Source: Schistocerca nitens
Taxonomy: Eukaryota; Arthropoda; Insecta; Orthoptera; Acrididae
Length of the DNA: 64,000 bases
Direction: 5' to 3'
NCBI RefSeq assembly: GCF_023898315.1
Contig: NC_064619.1
Location: forward strand, 501,614,594-501,678,593
The position numbers and the translations under genes were made by a program. A model generated the notes under the pieces. The model worked only from the letters and a program-made list of their open reading frames with translations. It was not told where the DNA came from and made no database searches. How positions within the stretch are numbered: position 1 is the stretch's first letter; every line of letters begins with the position of its first letter. This document shows, piece after piece, positions 25,472 to 35,800 of this stretch.

Positions 25472-28400
25472 GTTGTTGTTGTTGTTGTTGTTGTCTTCAG
25501 GCCTGAGACTGGTTTGATGCAGCTCTCCATGCTACTCTATCCTGTGCAAGCTTCTTCATCTCCCAGTATGTACTGCAGCCTACATCCTTCTGAATCTGCT
25601 TAGTGTATTCATCTCTTGGTCTCCCTCTACAATTTTTACCCTCCACGCTGTCCTCCAATAGTAAATTTGTGATCCCTTGATGCCTCAGAACATGTCCTAC
25701 TAACTTGTCCCTTCTTTTTGTCAAGTTGTGCCACAAACTCCTCTTCTCCCCAATCCTATTCAATACCTCCTCATTAGTTATGTGATCTACCCATCTTATC
25801 TTCAGCACTCTTCTGTAGCACCACATTTCGAAAGCTTTTATTCTCTTCTTGTCGAAACTATTTATCGTCCATGTTTCACTTCCATACATGGCTACACTCC
25901 AAACAAATACATTCAGAAACGACTTGCTGACACTTAAACCTATACTCGATGTTAACAAATTTCTCTTCTTCAGAAACGCTTTCCTTGCCATTGCCAGTCT
26001 ACATTTTATATCCTCTCTACTTCAACCATCATCAGTTATTTTGCTCCCCAAACAGCAAAACTCATTTACTATTTAAGAGTCTCATTTCCTAATCTAATTC
26101 CCTCAGCATCACCCGACTTAATTTGACGACATTACGTTAACCTTGTTTTGCTTTTGTTGATGTTCATCTTATATCCTCCTTTCAAGACACTATCCATTCC
26201 ATTCAACTGCTCTTCCAAGTCCTTTGCTGTCTCTGACATTATTACAATGTCGTCGGCGAACCTCAAAGTTTTTATTTCTTCTCCATGGATTTTAATACCT
26301 ACTCCGAACTTTTCTTTTGTTTCCTTTACTGCTTGCTCAATATACAGATTGAATAGCATCGGGGAGATGCTACAACCCTGTCTCACTCCCTTCCCAACCA
26401 CTGCTTCCCTTTCATGTCCCTCTACTCTTGTTAACTGCCATCTCGTTTCTGTACAACTTGTAAACAGCCTTTTGCTCCCTGTATTTTACCCCTGCCACCT
26501 TCAGAATTTGAAAGAGAGTATTCCAGTCAATGTTGTCAAAAGCTTTCGCTAAGCCTACAAATGCTAGAAACGTAGGTTTGCCTTTCCTTATTCTATTTTC
26601 TAAGATAAGTCATAGGGTCAGTATTGCCTCACAAGTTCCAACATTTCTACAGAATCCAAACTGATCTTCCGCGAGTTCAGCTTCTACCAGTTTTTCCGTT
26701 CATCTGTAAACAATTCGCGTTAGTATTTTGCAGCTGTGACTTATTAAACTGATAGTTCAGTAATTTTCACATCTGCCAACACCTGCTTTCTTTGGGATTG
26801 GAATTATTATATTCTTCTTGAAGTCTGAGGGAGTTTCGCCTGTCTCATACATCTTGCTCACCAGATGGTAGAGTTTTGTCAGGACTGGCTCTCCCAAGGC
26901 CGTCAGTAGTTCTAATGGAATGTTGTCTACTCCCGGGGCTTTGTTTCGACTTAGGTCTTCCAGTGCTCTGTCAAACTCTTCACGCAGTATCATATCTCCC
27001 ATTTCATCTTCATCTACCTCCTCTTCCATTTCCATAATATTGTCCTCAAGAACATCGCCTCTGTATAGACCCTCTATATGCTCATACTCCTTCCACCTTT
27101 CTGCTTTCCCTTCTTTGCTTAAAACTGGGTTTCCATCTGAGCTCTTGATATTCATGCAAGTGGTTCTCTTTTCTCCAAAGGTCTCTTATTTTCCTGTAGG
27201 CAGTATCTATCTTACCCCTCATGAGATAAGCCTCTACATCCTTACATTTGTCCTCTAGCCATTCCTGCTTAGCCATTTTGCACTTCCTGTCGATGTCATT
27301 TTTGAGACGTTTGTATTCCTTTTTGCCTGCTTCACTTGCTGCGTTTTTGTATTTTCTCCTTTCATGAATTAAATTCAATATCTCTTCTGTTATCCAAGGA
27401 TTTCTACAGCCCTCGTCTTTTTACCTACTGGATCCTCTGCTGCCTTCACTATTTCATTCCTCAAAGCTACCCATTCTTCTTCTACCGTATTTCTTTCCCC
27501 ATTCCTGTCAATTGTTCCCTTATGCTCTCCCTGATACTCTGTACAACCTCTGGTTCTTTCAGTTTATCCAGATCCCATCTCCTTAATTTCCCACGTTATT
27601 GCAGTTTCCTCAGTTTTAATCTACAGTTTATAACCAATAGAATGTGGTCAGAGTCCACATCTGCCCCTGGAAATGTCTTACAATTTAAAACCTGGTTCCT
27701 AAATCTCTGTCTTACCATTATATAATCTATCTGAAACCTTCTAGTATCTCCAGGGTTCTTCCATGTATACAACCTTCTTTCATGATTCTTGAACCAAGTG
27801 TTAGCTATGATTCAGTTATGCTCTGTGCAAAATTCCACCAGGCGGCTTCCTCTTTCATTTCTTACCCCCAATCCATATTCATCTACTGCGTTTCCTTCTC
27901 TTCCTTCTCCTACTGTCAAATTCCAGTCAACCATGACTATTAAATTTTGATCTCCCTTCACTACCTGAATAATTTCTTTTATCTCATCAAACATTTCATC
28001 AATTTCATCATCATCTGCAGAGTTAGTTGGCATATAAACTTTTACTACTGTAGTAGGTGTGGCCTCATGTCTATCTTGGCCACAATAATGTGTTCACTAT
28101 GCTGTTTGTAGTATCTAACCCGCACTCCAATTTTTTTATTCATCATTAAACCTACTCCTGCATTACCCCTATTTGATTTTGTATTAATAACCCTGTATTC
28201 ACCTGACCAAAAGTCTTGTTCCTCCTGCCACCGAACATCACTAATTCCCACTATACCTAACTTTAACCTATCCATTTCCCATTTTAAATTTTCTAACCTA
28301 CCTGCCCGATTAAGGGATCTGACATTCCACGCTCCAATCCGTATAACACCAGTTTTCTTTCTCCTGATAACAACATCCTCTTGAGTAGTCCCTGCCCGGA

Positions 28401-28756
28401 GATACGAATTGGTTACTATTTTACCCGAGAGGACGCCATCATCATTTAATAATACAGTAAAGGTGCATGCCCTGGGAAAAAATTATGGCTGTAGTTTCCC
28501 CTTGCTTTCAGCCGTTTGCAGTACCAGTGCAGCAAGGCCGTTTTGGTTAGTGTTACAAGGCCAGATCAGTGCATCATCCAGACTGTTGCCCCTGCAACTA
28601 CTGAAAAGGCTGCTGCCCCTCTTCAGGAACCACATGTTTGTCTGGCCTCTCAACAGATACCCCTCCGTCGTGGTTGCACGTACGGTACGGGTATCTGTAT
28701 CGTTGAGGCATGCAAGCCTCCCCACCAATGGCAAGGTCCATGGTTCATGGGGGAAA
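25472..28756 (-). mobile_element. RTE-type LINE, near full length
   Basis: The element lies on the minus strand and is flanked by a perfect 12-bp target duplication, TTATTCGTACAT (25460-25471 and 28757-28768). The 3' end is a (CAA)n-like microsatellite tail (minus strand; plus strand (TTG)n at 25472-25494), as is usual for RTE, where poly(A) is absent. At about 3285 bp it matches a full-length RTE element. It inserted into the 5' region of the gypsy element. The perfect duplication suggests it is younger than its host element. Confidence 0.9.
25497..28275 (-). pseudogene. RTE LINE endonuclease and reverse transcriptase, interrupted
   Basis: On the minus strand the parts are in order. The APE-type endonuclease is at about 28275-27560 (LGIVGISDVRWQ, then LIVMVDWNLTVGEG where the family usually has GDxN, so the Gly is replaced). 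A linker follows at about 27378-27082. Reverse transcriptase is at 27155-26130 (NKAPGVDNIPLELL, KKNIIIPIPKKAG, GVRQGCSISPMLFNLYIE, LRFADDIVIM). The C-terminal domain is at 25991-25497 (YGSETWTINSFDKKRIKAFE, then GRPRDEYTKQIQKDVG). Several frameshifts and stops separate these frames, so the copy is dead. This family often appears in databases as 'craniofacial development protein 2-like'. Confidence 0.85.
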
Positions 28757-29092
28757 TTATTCGTACATAAATTTCAAAAATAATAAAATAAACCAATTTC
28801 TGCAAAAGAAAAAACTTTATCATTAGTCAATTAACCCCAGGATGAGCCCCCACTTGTTATTTCCCCCCTCCTTACTTCTTCCATCTACTGTCCACATTAA
28901 AAAATGCGCAGTCCAAGTAATTAATAAGCAAAGTCTTTTATGGAGATTTGGGAAGAACAAAGATTACAATAAACTTTCAACTTTACTTAGATTGTCATGT
29001 TGAGCCGGCTCCAGTTTTTCTTGTCTAGGGATCTGATTCTTGAAGCTGAAAACCTAACATCAGATCCTCACAACTGGATTGAACTAAATACA

Positions 29093-29474
29093 TAGGCTGG
29101 AACTTAAATAGTGGCAACACTGCTGTGGGGGACACTGTTCTGAAATAATAACATGTATTCCAGTCTTGTTACATGGTCTGTTTCCATGTAATATCTTTTG
29201 GAGAATCATCAGATTTTTTCTCCAAATATCAACTTCATCTGATTTCGTTGTCACTGTGGTTTATGACATATTTCAATGTGACTAATAGAATTTCCACACC
29301 TAACTGAACCAAATGAAGTGGAGCTGTAGGTTTCGTCTAGAATGAAATGAAATGAAATGTGAGTTTTAATGAAGAGTTCATTCCTGTAATCGAGCCACAA
29401 AATGTATCATACATTGAAAGTGCTCGTTCATCATGCAATAGAAAGTTTGGATGAACTTATATCTACTTTATTTG
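29093..29474. other. Short spacer between the gypsy LTR and the thaumatin-like gene
   Basis: No gene seen. It contains a small (AATGA)n run near 29339-29358. The sequence GGCTGGAACTTAAATAGTGG beside the LTR could be a mariner terminal repeat, but no partner end was found. Confidence 0.5.
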
Positions 29475-29488
29475 TTTATTCATTTATT
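29475..29488 (-). promoter_or_regulatory. Two polyadenylation signals of the thaumatin-like gene
   Basis: On the minus strand AATAAA occurs at 29488-29483 and 29480-29475, some 55-70 bases past the stop codon. This spacing fits a short 3' UTR. Confidence 0.6.
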
Positions 29489-29543
29489 ACAAAAATGTGC
29501 TGCAGCAGATTGTTAAAAGCCTGGGTTGATGAAGGAAAGTGAA

Positions 29544-29864
29544 TCAACTAAAGATGATCCTGTAGGCTGTTTTTTCGCAAGTGAAGGTGCTCCGGTCGTC
29601 GTCGTAGGGGTAGCTGTAGGTGTCGGGACACAGGCCCTTGAAGAAGGCGGGGTAGTTCCTTGGCCACGAGGAGGACCTGCAGGCTCGTGCCGAGTTGAAG
29701 CGGCCGCGGCAGCAGTACTGGTCTGTGTTGAAGGCGAGGCACGCGCTCTTGCAGCCGCCGTCAGAGCGGAGCTTGGAAGGGCACAGCGCGTTTATGTCGG
29801 TGGGGCAGGATGCGGGGTTGCAGCGGTAGCGGTCGCCGCCACCTTGCTTGTCGATGGGCTCTAT
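29544..29864 (-). CDS. Thaumatin-like protein, exon 3 (residues 133-238)
   Basis: It opens at acceptor GTTGCAG with [20 protein letters not shown] and closes at TGA (29546-29544). It carries ten cysteines of the C-terminal half, matching thaumatin Cys 121, 126, 134, 145, 149, 158, 159, 164, 177 and 193 in order. The protein stops right after YRIIFS, where the family has ...FC followed by a short tail; the last family cysteine is a Ser here. Confidence 0.95.
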   Translation of the reverse strand: MEPIDKQGGGDRYRCNPASCPTDINALCPSKLRSDGGCKSACLAFNTDQYCCRGRFNSARACRSSSWPRNYPAFFKGLCPDTYSYPYDDDRSTFTCEKTAYRIIFS

Positions 29865-32800
29865 CTGCAACACGCAGAACGGAGGGTGAGGCTGTGTGTC
29901 TCGGTCAGGATGCTCTGCCACAGACATCACTACAGGAAAGCAGGCTTCTTTAACTAAAAATATTAATAACTCCATTTCTTCTCTCAACAAATTTTAGATG
30001 TTTAGATTGCAATGAAAATTTCATTCTTGGGGTTTTCATTTTCAGAAGAGGTGTTGTTTTCTTACAGTGTGTAGGGAACATTGACAGGACAGTTGTGGGG
30101 TGGTCACTAATGTACAGGGTGTCCATAAAGTCCCTTTACAACTTCAAAATTTTATTACAGCGGCAGTTTTGAAATATTTTAACAAAATTTCTTTTATTGT
30201 AATCACTGTTTACTTAAGTTTTTATATATAGTAAAATTTTGTGTTTCATATACTCTGTTGATGGAAGGAACAGAACCTCTATAAAATGGCAACTCCTGAA
30301 GAGAAGGCACAATGTGTGTCCTGGTTTATTGAGACAAAATCGGATGTTCAGACTCAACAGAACTTCAGAACAAAGTATGCAATAAATCCACCATTGCACC
30401 ATTCAATCCGTGCAAGGCACAAAAGATTTATGGAGACAGGGACAGTGTTGGATAAAGGGAGACCAAGAACATACGAGGAAAACATCGATCGCATTTTAAA
30501 CGTCTTCACTCGTTCACCTATGAAGTCCATCCGCACTGCTGCCAGACAGTTGCAACTACCATGTTCAACTGTGCATAAGGTCCTCCACAAGACCTTACGG
30601 TTGTACACTTACAAAGTGTAACTGTTAGACACTTCAGCCAAATGACAAGCCAAAACGGACAGAGTTTGCACTCAACATGCTGGAACGCCTTTCGGAGGTT
30701 GAACAGGACGTATACACTGACAAGAAAAAAAAATTCCTGTATTTTTCCTGGATTTCCTGGTTAAAAATTCATTTTCTCCCAGGTGAAAATATACTTTTAG
30801 CGTGTTAAGTGACAGTGTACTTTCCCTCGGAATTGTAAAAGTTATCAATCCTTTGAATGGCTATGGTTACCACTAAGTACTGCACGTTACTTTCCAAAGC
30901 ATTGAAATCGAGATTGCTTTTGTAAGCCAGTCACAGCTCATGTCACGCGATCTCACCAGATGATGACAGCAGATATTTGGAGTATAGGATACGTGATGTA
31001 CTCAGCCAATAGCACCAAAACTCTTAAGTAGCGCAAACTCACAAATAGGAAAAGTTAATGGCTTAAATTAATACACATAATGTTGTGACAAGAAAATATT
31101 GGTCTCCAACATTTGTAGGACATAGAATAACTGGCTCACACCCCAAAAACATCGCTACCCTACCGCGGCGAGAACAACTGTATCTTTGCCAGATCAGTTC
31201 TCTGTAGTATGCGCTCTATGCTGTACGCATTGTGTATACGCTGCGAGAGTTAAAGTATTCGTAATAATTGACGGAAGTACGAGTGATTATTTATCGTCGT
31301 AGTTACCATGCCCGCTCTCCACTACCTATAGATTAATAAGCTGCAAGAGAACTAAGATTTTACATATAATGTTGATTTTTGTGTTACACTTTTCCCAGCT
31401 AGCACTCAAGCTTACTTCAAGGTGGATATTGAGTTTAGGTTCAGTTGAAAATTCAAGATTGAAAAATCAACCTGTTACACAGTTTACACCAAGCTGTAAA
31501 AATTTAGCTTGAATTAAAATAATTTTCCCAAGCTTGAAATAAACTGTAATTTCCCTGGAAGCCTGTACAGCAGATGCGCGCACAGCATAGCTTCCATTGA
31601 CGTCCACAGGAAGCGCCACAAGCGTTTATAAGCCTTGCACTGACTCTGCTAGGTTTACGGCCATTTTACTTTTGTGACGCGCGTTAATGATTGTTGTGAA
31701 GTTTGTTTTATACTGGAAAATAGTTCGGTAAGTGTGTGGCGTCTCCTGCCTTACTGCTACACCGGGTCTGAAGAGGATATATAGTGTATTACAGGTACGT
31801 TGGTGCATTTTTCTCTAGTGGTACGTTAATATTACCAATGTTAAATATTATTACGTAACGTAAAGAAATATCATATTCTTTTATGTAGAAAAATTGAGCC
31901 TGGATGAAAGTGAAATGGATTACCAGTTAAGAATACATATTACAAGTTGTTCAGCAAAAAGAGGTCATTTTAAACTAGCTCTAGTACGTGGCACCAATAA
32001 ATTACAACTTAATGTTATTTTACCTTTTTAAAATGTCGCCTTTTTTTTGTTCTTTTACATTTCAGTTCCACAGAACTGGTAATTTCTTAAATTCATTTCG
32101 ATTTCATCTTTTATTTCATTTTGATTCAGTTTTACTCACCAAAAAATAATTGTGGGTAGAATAAGAGTCTACATTTTTCTAAACAGTAGATTCATAATAA
32201 GGTTACAGTATGAGGTGTATATGATTTCAAGTAATTGTTTCTTTATAATTCAGATTAAATGGCCCTGAAACTGTTAGAAATAGTGATGTGTGGCTTCTTC
32301 ATGAAGTCGTCGCAAAATTACCCAAATGTCATCTTTACTTTAAAAATTTCAAACAAAAAGTTACTTCAAATTACTTTAAAACTCTTTGGAATGAAGTCAC
32401 CAGAAGCAGCTGCTTACTCAGTGACATTTATACTAGTTAATGATTCTTACTACATCAGTGGGTTTGAAGTTATTTTGCTAATCTGGGGTACAAATTATAT
32501 TTAGGTTGATCAGTTTCAACTTTTTAAATTTTTTATGTTTAGGTATGGCTAACATTTTCTTTTACCTGTTACAGGATCATTATACTGGCAGAAGTCAGCG
32601 ATATTTGATCCTTCTCTGGTCTGTGTGCTGGGGCTTCAGAATAATTAAATTTGAAAATAAAACAATTTTAAACACTTTGAAAATAAAATTTTTTAAACAT
32701 ACATGTCTTGATAATTCTTTTCACACCATTTCCATTCTGATATTTATTTAATTAATCAGGTTCAATAAATTCAGATTAATAATTATATAGCTTAAAACAA

Positions 32801-35800
32801 GCTGTAAATACCAGGCTGTATTCCACATGTGTAGATACAGCTGGAGCCTAACTTGATAAGTCAAGCTTGAAATATAGCTTGAACTCTGCCAACTTCGATG
32901 TTTGTTTCAAGTTTGAATCCAACTAACAGGCCTGAATATTCCAGCTTTGATCAAGCTTATATACTTGAACTTTACATCTGGAAACAAGTTTGAAACCAGC
33001 TTACTGTGCTATCTGGGTAAGATACATCACATAAATTTGCCAGTCAAATATTTATTAACGACATAAATGTCTGATCTTCTGGGCTCGAAATTCTTCTAAA
33101 TGTCTCGCCCTCAAAGTGTTGATTTTTTCAATTAGAGTCGAATGCAGAATGCTCTGTGATTTAAGAAATTCATCTTACATTCTCGCACATAGTTCTTCTT
33201 GCGTAAAAGGAAATTTAGTTTGAAAGTAAAACCTAGTTTACATGAAGACACAAGGTTGCAGGCAACTGCGCTGCCAGCCATTGTGCACGCACACTGCACG
33301 TTTGCCCAACTCGGTGAAACTAAAGACTACTGGCGTGTTCCAACTTTGGAAACACTAGTTGCATGAGTTTTGAGGTTACGTGTGTTATTAGAGTGTGGGC
33401 AAACAAACATGAAGTGGGAACGGAGAATAATGTTTTCTTTTTGGATACCTATGCTTTGCATAGGCGTTTGTGGGATTTCAGTGATGCTGATTACAAAAAT
33501 AAGCAACATATTGCTGCTCCTGAGACCCTCATGTCCAATCAGAACATAGATGGATTGACAATTTCTGAGCTGCAGGGCAAAATGTATTGAATTAGGAGCA
33601 CATATACAACAGAATTAACAAAAATACAAGCATGTACAATTCTGGCTGTGGAAATGCTCTTTCTCGCCTACAAGACTAAAATCCCATCGTTCCAGCTGGC
33701 CGACTCTTTTTTAAGGAATATTGTTGACAGGAGGGGACGGTACACAAATCAAGAATCTGCATTCTATATTCAATACTCATCTATTTAACACGTTGCAGCA
33801 GTGCTCCCCACTCACATATGTTTGAATTTTCAAATATTGCCACTGTGCAGATCTATCTTGAAGACAGTAGTTTGCAAACCATTCTCTTCTTAATGCGGCC
33901 TGTTTCAAATAATTATTTCTGTTAATGTTGATAATTATTATTTAATATTAATAATTATTGGTGTTAATGAAAAAACATCATCACCAAGTTACACTGCATC
34001 TTCTAGGATGCCGAGTGTTCTCGATTGTAATGCATGCAATGTGATATATAATTTCAATTCTGGCGACAGTGCTTCATGCATTACAGTATCTTTTCCTTAT
34101 CACATAATTAACTCTATTTAGAAAAAAACAGGGACAGTTCTGGTGACATTATAAGATAATTAAAAGATCTTCTTGGATCTTCCATTATAAATTGTTTCAT
34201 CAAGGTTGCTGAGCGAGCGAGCTGACATCTTTTCTTCATTCACTCACGAATCGAAACATGTTTCTTATTTTTTCTTATGCAGCAATTCAACACACCAAGC
34301 TTTACATCACAACTCGTGCAACGTGCAGCTGCCAAAACTTTCACTTAGGAACTCACAAAATGACAAAACTGAATTGTATACTGGTGTCGCCGGGTCCACA
34401 TCATATATGAAACCATTTGCGTGCAACTCATTCCATGCAACGAGTGGCGCAACCCAATGTCGTGGTGTAAACTAGGCTTAACGCTTTTCAAATCACCATT
34501 TGCAATATTTTCCCGCAACCTGTTAGAAATAGCTTAGTTTCAACAGTTGACAGGAAGTGCCAGATAAAGGGTGTCAAACTGCTTGTGCAGCTACGATGAC
34601 GTAGGAAGCCAGTATTTTTGTACATTGGAAGATTTTACATTATGTCCTAAAAGAAACAAAACATCAGAGGATACTCCAAGAGCATCGGAATTTCATGAAC
34701 CACACTGAGATGCATAATTTGGCTTATAGTGCACATTCGCATGTCCAGATTCCCAATGAAGTAGGCCTCGACCCGATATTAAGCTTTTCAGTGTAGTTTT
34801 CTGGATATAAATTTTCTTGGAGTAGCAGTACTGTATTATCTCATGTTTGGTTCTTTATTACGGCATAGTGCCATACGTGCTACAAGATGAAAATGTGCAT
34901 TTGAAATGCAGTGAACTATTGAAACTAGCTAATAGCATGGAATTAAACACTTCGTTTCAAATAAACTGACTGTCTCAGCGGAAAAGATTAATAAAAGCCA
35001 AATTTCTTTAGCAAATCGACAAAAAAATTCATTGTTCTGCAAGGCGATTAATGCTTGACTGTCAGAAAGGTGGAAATAAAATAAAATCTGAAACTAATCA
35101 TGTTTTAGCCCTTCACATTATGTGAATGTGTTTTAAGTCACGTGATAGCACCCGGCCACAGAAATCCGTTTTGTTTTCATTTGACGTGAGAGCAGTAAAC
35201 GAAGAGGAAACAGTGGAATCACTAAATGTAAATAGGGGTGACTTGGAGACTACCCACCTCCCCACTATAATTCAGACTGCTCTGTGCGTCTGCTCCGGAT
35301 CTACAACATTTTCGAACCCCCTCCGCCCCAAACGTTTGAGATAGGATGCCAAAAATTTAAAAAACTGACTTTTCAAAAAATGTTTATTTTGTAGCGCACA
35401 TCTTTCTGAACAGTTTGATAAATTTAGCATACGTGTTTGAGAAAACTTAAGACATGTTATTTGGTCTTAAGGGTGACAAAGTGCAGTGCCACACTTCTTC
35501 ACATAGCATTCTTCAATCGCATCACTTTATTTCGCTCTGTGGAATTCAAATGTGTATATTTTGCTATGGGTGCCGTCAAACTAGATTCATGGCAGTGTAA
35601 ATTGAAATGTCCTGTGGTGGCTCTCCTGCTCCCAGTTGGCCGTTTTCACATGCTGCCCCTATTTTTTTTTTTAAACAAAAAAATTGCAATTAATACTGGA
35701 TGGGATTATTTGCAAGTGGGAGAACAAGAACTCTTCAGAAAGTTTGCACTCTTTATTGCATATTATCTAATAACTTGCTGTTTTGCGTGACATAAAATTA

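Larger units (their letters stand above)
8944..29092 (-). mobile_element. Gypsy-type LTR retrotransposon, broken, with three nested insertions
   Basis: A fossil Ty3/gypsy-type element lies on the minus strand, bounded by about 238-bp LTRs at 8944-9181 and 28855-29092. In minus-strand order it shows a gag-like region (about 25340-22400), then pol regions for reverse transcriptase, RNase H and integrase (about 21655 down to 11440), then a long non-coding 3' part. The YVDD reverse transcriptase box and the DALSRLP motif after RNase H support gypsy. It is opened by a BEL/Pao element (14946-21649), a DD41D mariner (11827-13263) and an RTE LINE (25472-28756). Counting the nested insertions apart, it is broken in well over ten places. 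A matching target duplication was not found. Confidence 0.8.

Noticed and set aside
29093-29130. A possible mariner terminus beside the gypsy LTR
   Set aside because: The sequence resembles a mariner end but no matching opposite end or transposase was found nearby.
29526-29957. Long plus-strand frame rich in Gly, Ala and Val
   Set aside because: It is the antisense shadow of thaumatin-like exon 3; the minus strand carries the conserved cysteine pattern and splice site.
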